Source: an uncultured Spirochaetia bacterium
GTDB taxonomy: Bacteria; Spirochaetota; UBA4802; JAGODF01
Assembly: GCA_937967705.1 (NCBI GenBank)
Contig: CALCJG010000058.1
Coordinates: 1-9,376, forward strand
DNA: 9,376 nucleotides
Direction: 5' to 3'
Under the pieces are notes generated by a model that had not been told where the DNA came from, made no database searches, and saw only the letters and a list, made by a program, of their open reading frames with translations. Every line of letters starts with the position of its first letter. Within the stretch, counting starts at the first letter, position 1. Below are positions 5,929-9,376 of this stretch, piece by piece. The translations under genes were made by a program, and so were the position numbers.

Positions 5929-7443
5929 ATGAAGAGAATGACCCGAAACCTGCCTTTATTCCTGATCATACTGGCCCTTTTCCTGATTACCGCCTGCCGG
6001 CTGGACGTTCCCATCAAGGAGATGGCCGAAGCCAAGGCTGCCATCACCCGGGCCATGGAGGTGAAGGCGGACAAATATGCCCCGGAGGAGCTGAAAAAGG
6101 CCCGGGAGCATCTGTTCAAATGCCATGATGAAGTGAAAAAGGAAGAGGAGAGCGAGGCCCTGGCACAGGCTAAAAAGTCCTACGCGATGGCCCAGGCGGC
6201 CATCAACAAGGCCCTGCCCCTGTTGGCCAAGGATTCCTACGATGAGGCCAAAAAGGTTTACGACGAGGCCGGGCTCCTGTACGCCGAAAAGTATTCTTCC
6301 GCCAATTATCAGAAGGCGGGGGATCTGCTGAAGGAATCCGAGGGGCAGACAAAGGGCGGGGATTTCTGGAACGCCCACCTGAAGGCCCAGGAGGCTCTGA
6401 AATACGCGAAGAGCGCCAAGGAGGAATCCCTGGCCCATGCCGGCGACATCAAGAGCGAGATTGACCGCATCAACAAGGAAACCGAGGACCTCAAAGCCAA
6501 CCGCGGCGGGGAATTCGCCGCCGGCGAGATTGAGAAGATAGGCGCCAACCTCAAGGAGGCGGAGGCCTCCGTGGGCAAGAACGATCTCAAGGCCGCCTTC
6601 TCCAGGGTGTCCGAGGCCGACACGCAGCTGAAGGAAGCCCGCGCCAAGACGGAAAAGGGCGTGGCCGCCGCGAAGCTGGAAGAGGCGGAAAAGCTCTACA
6701 AGGATGCCGAGGGCTCCAAGTACAAGAAGTATTACGAGGCGGATATCGCCAAGGCCGGCGAGCTGATCGGCAAGGGCAAGTCCTCCCTGGGCAGCGGGGC
6801 CTACAAGGAATCCGCAGCCTCATCAGATGAGGCCATCAACCTGCTCAAGAACACCGTGAGCTCTCTGGGCAAGAAGGGCGATGATCTGAAGTCGACGGCC
6901 CTGAGCAAGCTGCAGTCAGCGGAAAACTCCCTGAAGACGGTGAACGAATCCGGCGCCAAGAAATACTACGCCGACGATATCGCCAAGGCCACGGCCCTTA
7001 TCGTGAAGAGCCGCGGCTCTTTTGACGGGGGGGCCTATGAGGACTCCATAGCCGCCTCCGACGAGGCGATCGCCCTCCTCAACGCCGTGAACGTGGGGAT
7101 GGAAAAGAAGAAGGAGGAGACCCGCCTCTCCGACAAGAGCAAGCCCGCCGCCGAGGGGGAAGGAGAGTACGTGGTGAAGTACAATCCCAAGAACCGGGAC
7201 TGTCTCTGGAAGATCGCGTTCTATCAGTATAAAAACGCAAAACTCTGGCCCCTGATTTACATGGCCAACAAGGATCAGATCAAGGATCCCGACCTGATCT
7301 TTCCGGGCCAGAAATTGAAGATACCCTCCCTGAAGAAGAAGGTGGCGGAGGAAAAGAAGGACGAAGAGAAAGAGGAATCCAAAAAACCGGCGGAGGCACC
7401 TAAAGAGGATGACAAGCCTGCCGATGAAAAAAGCGTAAAGTAG
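5929..7443 (+). CDS. Lipoprotein with helical repeats and a LysM domain
   Basis: Envelope lipoprotein of 504 residues that probably ties the membrane to peptidoglycan. The signal peptide ends in the good lipobox LITAC, giving lipid-modified Cys23. The Ala/Lys/Glu-rich segment from about residue 33 (KADKYAPEELKKAREHL) resembles DUF4398. It is followed by long amphipathic helices arranged as roughly five degenerate repeats of KYxxxxIxKAxxL followed by GxYxxSxAxxxEA; the clearest two are at 261-306 and 340-384. One LysM domain lies at about 413-467 (DCLWKIAFYQY, then DPDLIFPGQKLKIP), the typical peptidoglycan-binding module. A disordered Lys/Glu/Pro tail runs from 468 to the end. It has its own promoter and a downstream hairpin, so it is probably monocistronic. 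The role as a wall-anchored spacer or scaffold is inference. Confidence 0.9.
   Translation: MKRMTRNLPLFLIILALFLITACRLDVPIKEMAEAKAAITRAMEVKADKYAPEELKKAREHLFKCHDEVKKEEESEALAQAKKSYAMAQAAINKALPLLAKDSYDEAKKVYDEAGLLYAEKYSSANYQKAGDLLKESEGQTKGGDFWNAHLKAQEALKYAKSAKEESLAHAGDIKSEIDRINKETEDLKANRGGEFAAGEIEKIGANLKEAEASVGKNDLKAAFSRVSEADTQLKEARAKTEKGVAAAKLEEAEKLYKDAEGSKYKKYYEADIAKAGELIGKGKSSLGSGAYKESAASSDEAINLLKNTVSSLGKKGDDLKSTALSKLQSAENSLKTVNESGAKKYYADDIAKATALIVKSRGSFDGGAYEDSIAASDEAIALLNAVNVGMEKKKEETRLSDKSKPAAEGEGEYVVKYNPKNRDCLWKIAFYQYKNAKLWPLIYMANKDQIKDPDLIFPGQKLKIPSLKKKVAEEKKDEEKEESKKPAEAPKEDDKPADEKSVK
6709..6846 (+). repeat. Internal protein repeat, copy A (LysM lipoprotein)
   Basis: Encodes residues 261-306 (starts EGSKYKKYYEADIAKAGELI, ends SSDEAINLL). 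It aligns without gaps to copy B over KKYYxxDIAKAxxLIxK, GxYxxSxAxSDEAIxLL. Confidence 0.75.
6946..7080 (+). repeat. Internal protein repeat, copy B (LysM lipoprotein)
   Basis: Encodes residues 340-384 (starts ESGAKKYYADDIAKATALI, ends ASDEAIALL). The copies start 79 codons apart, which gives the probable repeat unit. Identity is higher here than to the N-terminal, more degenerate copies (about 47-95, 119-160 and 193-238), suggesting a later duplication. Confidence 0.75.
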
Positions 7444-7462
7444 AGCGGCCCCGTCTTTCCGA

Positions 7463-7488
7463 GGCTCCTCTCCGGAAGGGGGGGAGCC
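7463..7488 (+). terminator. Hairpin terminator after the LysM lipoprotein gene
   Basis: An 11-bp stem pairs GGCTCCTCTCC (7463-7473) with GGGGGGGAGCC (7478-7488), with two G-U wobbles, closed by the GNRA tetraloop GGAA. It starts 20 nt past the stop codon. The following sequence is only moderately T-rich (TCCTTTAACTCTGTTT), so it may be a partial terminator or an mRNA 3'-end stabiliser. Confidence 0.6.
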
Positions 7489-7505
7489 GGTCCTTTAACT
7501 CTGTT

Positions 7506-7511
7506 TATAAT
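7506..7511 (+). promoter_or_regulatory. Candidate -10 box for the beta-propeller gene
   Basis: A perfect TATAAT in an otherwise GC-rich context, about 63 nt before the GTG start at 7575. No recognisable -35 lies at 16-18 nt: that position falls in the right arm of the hairpin at 7463-7488. A TG lies nearby at 7502-7503 but is one base off the extended -10 spacing. Confidence 0.4.
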
Positions 7512-7562
7512 CCCCTATGAAGAGATCTGCACCGCTTCCTGCATTGATGGAAGCGGGCATTC

Positions 7563-7567
7563 AGGAG
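7563..7567 (+). promoter_or_regulatory. Ribosome-binding site for the GTG start at 7575
   Basis: AGGAG lies 7 nt before the GTG, which supports the non-ATG start that opens the signal peptide. Confidence 0.7.
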
Positions 7568-7574
7568 CGCCGGC

Positions 7575-8777
7575 GTGAGAAGCTTATTGTGTCTGCTGTT
7601 GTTCGTCATTTTAACCGTTCCCGTATCAGCCCGGGATATCAATCTCGACGAGATCTACATCAGGAACTCCTCGTCCTATCTGCCCAGGCTCATCAACGCC
7701 AAGCTGGACACCTACCTCAAGGTGGACGCCCTCTTCGTGGACAGCGATGTGATCTTTGCAGGCTGGGTGAACGGCGATGAACTCGTCTACATCCGGGAGA
7801 TCCCCGGAACCCAGAAGAACATCCTCTGCCGCTACAACCGGCGCTACGGGCGCAGGGCGGAACTCAGGAGATTTGATGGTGCCGTGACCCATGCCCGGAT
7901 CAGCGGCAACGGGCGCTATCTGGTCATCAAGAGGCTGATACAGCGGGACCGCCTCATCCCCGAGGGGGAACTGCTGGTGGTCAACATCCTTTCCAACAGC
8001 CTGACGGTCCTGAAATCCCCTTCCCCCTTCCTGGATTTTACCGTCAGTCCGGACGGCGGCTCTCTTCTGCAGGAAGGATCGGGGGGCATATGGGAGACCT
8101 CCTTTTACACGGGTATGCGGCGAATGACCCTGAAGAAGGGTCAATACCGGGGGATACTGCATTCCTCGAATCCGTCCCTGGCTTTTCTCTCGCCGGACGG
8201 CAACAAGTGCCTGGTGATCAACGGGGGCGGGGGGAGCTATAACGGGGCGATACTGGCCGGCGGCGGTGCCAGGAAAATACGGGGCATAACCGCCTCCAGC
8301 GAGGTCTGGTGGATCGACAACACGCAGATCGCCTACCGCCGGGGCTACACGGGGAACTTTTCCGTGGTTCTCCACCGGCTCAGCGACGACACGCGGCGGA
8401 CCCTGGTGGATTACTCCCTCAACACCAATCTCCACTATTCCTATCAGGCCCGCATGATGTCCTTTCTCAAGGACGGGATCATCTGCCTGTACGGCATGGG
8501 GGAGCGGAAGCTCCTGCGCACCGGTCTGGAAGGGGAGGATATCTCCTTCGACCCCAACGGGCAGTATTTTACCTCCCTGGTTTTCCGCAAGCTCTTCATT
8601 CTCAACTTGGGAAAGGTCCGGCGCCGCCAGATCGAAATGAAGCGGTCCTGGGGGATCATCCTCTCCCTGTATGAGAAGCTCAAGCTCCATACCGGGGAAT
8701 ACGAGAACGAGTATTCCGGGGAATACATCAACCGAAAGGTGCGGCTATACCGGGACCTGATCCGGGGAGCCGAGTAG
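7575..8777 (+). CDS. Exported beta-propeller-like protein of unknown function
   Basis: Secreted or periplasmic protein of 400 residues, starting with GTG behind a good ribosome-binding site. The signal peptide (residues 1-19) ends in VSA, an AxA-like signal peptidase I site without a lipobox. The body looks like a WD40/PD40 (TolB-type) beta-propeller: strand-turn motifs recur as ARISGNGRYLVI (107-118), FTVSPDGGSLL (155-165), AFLSPDGNKCLVI (203-215) and ISFDPNGQYFTSL (323-335), the SPDG-like turns being characteristic. A Gly-rich stretch at 217-232 (NGGGGSYNG and AGGGAR) is probably a loop. The C-terminus (about 351-400) changes to a basic, helical tail. It is separated from the LysM gene by a hairpin and has a possible promoter of its own. 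The fold is a moderate inference; the function is unknown. Confidence 0.85.
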   Translation: MRSLLCLLLFVILTVPVSARDINLDEIYIRNSSSYLPRLINAKLDTYLKVDALFVDSDVIFAGWVNGDELVYIREIPGTQKNILCRYNRRYGRRAELRRFDGAVTHARISGNGRYLVIKRLIQRDRLIPEGELLVVNILSNSLTVLKSPSPFLDFTVSPDGGSLLQEGSGGIWETSFYTGMRRMTLKKGQYRGILHSSNPSLAFLSPDGNKCLVINGGGGSYNGAILAGGGARKIRGITASSEVWWIDNTQIAYRRGYTGNFSVVLHRLSDDTRRTLVDYSLNTNLHYSYQARMMSFLKDGIICLYGMGERKLLRTGLEGEDISFDPNGQYFTSLVFRKLFILNLGKVRRRQIEMKRSWGIILSLYEKLKLHTGEYENEYSGEYINRKVRLYRDLIRGAE

Positions 8778-8824
8778 TTCGGAGGCAAACGCCTCGGGGC
8801 GGTCCATGAGGCGCAATTATTGAT

Positions 8825-8852
8825 TTGACAGATTCTCCTGGGATCATAAAAG
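8825..8852 (+). promoter_or_regulatory. Candidate promoter upstream of the GlpX-like gene
   Basis: A perfect -35 TTGACA (8825-8830) followed at 16 nt by TAAAAG (8847-8852, four of six consensus bases). Transcription would start near 8860, giving a leader of about 90 nt. A second -10-like GATAAT lies at 8919-8924 but lacks a -35. Confidence 0.35.
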
Positions 8853-8860
8853 AGTGATCC
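8841..8860. promoter_or_regulatory. Inverted repeat overlapping the putative -10 of the GlpX-like gene
   Basis: GGATCA (8841-8846) and TGATCC (8855-8860) are perfectly complementary around an 8-nt spacer, followed by TTT. The dyad is centred on the putative -10, as expected for a repressor operator. Alternatively it is a weak terminator for the propeller gene that ends 63 nt upstream. Confidence 0.4.
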
Positions 8861-8949
8861 TTTGGGCGGCACTCTGCTGTACAGGCGGAAAGACCGCAGA
8901 AATCATAGTCCCTGATTTGATAATTCCTGATAAGCAGATGGGGGGAACG

Positions 8950-9376
8950 ATGGACAGAAACCTGGCGCTTGAGGTCGTTAGGGTCACCGAGGCGGCGGCC
9001 CTTTACGCGAGCCGCTATATGGGAAGAGGCGATGAGGAGCTGGCCAACCATTCGGCCATTGAGGCCATGGCCAAGGTTTTCTCTTCGGTGGCCATTGACG
9101 GAAGGATCATCATCGCCGGCAATGACGCTAATACGACACCCCTGGGCATGGGGAGCACAGTGGGCAACAAAAACGGCCCGGAGGGGGATGTGGCGGTGGA
9201 CCCCCTGGACGGCAAGACCACCTGTGCCAGCGGCGGACAGAACGCCATCGCCGCGGTGGCCATCGGCGAGAAGGGGTGTTTCTTCCCGGCTCCGCAGATC
9301 TATATGGAAAAGATCGCCGTGGGTGCCGACGCCAAGGGGGTGATCGACATCACCCAATCCCCGGAGATCAACATCA
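8950..9376 (+). CDS. GlpX-family (class II FBPase-like) protein with altered active site, 3' end outside window
   Basis: The first 142 residues of a homologue of GlpX, the class II fructose-1,6-bisphosphatase of gluconeogenesis. The N-terminal scaffold is unmistakable: MDRNLALEVVRVTEAAAL, GRGD (25-28), AVDPLDG (82-88), GEKGC, and the APQIYMEK block with Tyr118. However, by my alignment to E. coli GlpX, the metal and catalytic positions are changed: Lys29 to Glu, Asp33 to Asn, Glu57 to Gly, Asp61 to Asn and Thr90 to Lys89. The usual GEGExDEAPML block reads AGNDANTTPLGM (56-67). Only the DPLD acidic residues (Asp84, Asp87) remain. The frame is open with no stop or frameshift, so the gene is not obviously decayed. 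It could be a pseudoenzyme or a paralogue with another substrate. The ATG at 8950 follows GGGGGGAACG. Confidence 0.88.
   Translation, partial: MDRNLALEVVRVTEAAALYASRYMGRGDEELANHSAIEAMAKVFSSVAIDGRIIIAGNDANTTPLGMGSTVGNKNGPEGDVAVDPLDGKTTCASGGQNAIAAVAIGEKGCFFPAPQIYMEKIAVGADAKGVIDITQSPEINI

Noticed and set aside
7517..7780. An ATG-initiated frame overlapping the start of the propeller gene
   Set aside because: It has no Shine-Dalgarno, is Arg/Gln-rich and low in motif content, and overlaps the well-supported GTG start at 7575 in another frame.
8223..8247. Runs of G that could form a G-quadruplex
   Set aside because: Only three long runs occur close together, and they are explained by Gly codons in a Gly-rich loop; other long G-runs are common in this GC-rich window.
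7626..8690. A 354-codon open frame antisense to the propeller gene
   Set aside because: No ribosome-binding site, signal or motif; the sense frame has a signal peptide, a good AGGAG and repeated propeller motifs.
8782..8795. GAGGC/GCCTC hairpin just after the propeller gene
   Set aside because: The 5-bp stem has no T-run after it, so it is not a convincing terminator by itself.

Overview
This window is a GC-rich stretch of bacterial chromosome carrying envelope, signalling and metabolic genes. It shows no mobile element, CRISPR array, rRNA or tRNA that I can recognise. The gene set suggests a Gram-negative-type (diderm) bacterium, most plausibly a high-GC spirochaete (Spirochaetota). The reasons are a 7TMR-DISM histidine kinase with a relaxed lipobox, two lipoproteins, a TPR protein ending in what looks like an outer-membrane beta-barrel, and a lipoprotein with long helical repeats followed by LysM. 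This placement is inference from gene style, not from a marker gene.

Layout. On the minus strand: the N-terminal 500 residues of a 7TMR-DISM sensor histidine kinase, which runs off the left edge (1-1501), and a lipoprotein with a thioredoxin/TlpA-type domain (1794-2828). An unusually structured intergenic region of about 380 bp (2829-3210) separates these from plus-strand genes. Next comes a tight three-gene operon: a TPR/beta-barrel-like exported protein (3211-4659), an inositol-monophosphatase family enzyme (4662-5450) and a YjbQ/UPF0047 protein (5452-5844), with gaps of 2 and 1 nt. A good sigma70-like promoter then precedes a LysM lipoprotein (5929-7443). A GNRA-capped hairpin follows it, then a TATAAT box upstream of a secreted beta-propeller-like protein with a GTG start (7575-8777). 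The right edge holds the first 142 codons of a GlpX-family (class II fructose-1,6-bisphosphatase) protein (8950 onward).

Working together. Most products act in the envelope: a sensor kinase, a periplasmic thiol/redox lipoprotein, a putative outer-membrane TPR protein, a peptidoglycan-binding lipoprotein and an exported propeller. Two are cytosolic phosphatases of the same Mg/Li-dependent superfamily (IMPase and GlpX fold).

The point most worth a second look is the GlpX-like protein. It keeps the family scaffold, but the positions that align with metal-binding and catalytic residues of E. coli GlpX are substituted (Asp33 to Asn, Glu57 to Gly, Asp61 to Asn, Thr90 to Lys). This suggests a pseudoenzyme or a paralogue with a new function. 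I see no convincing multi-gene undescribed defence or mobile system here.
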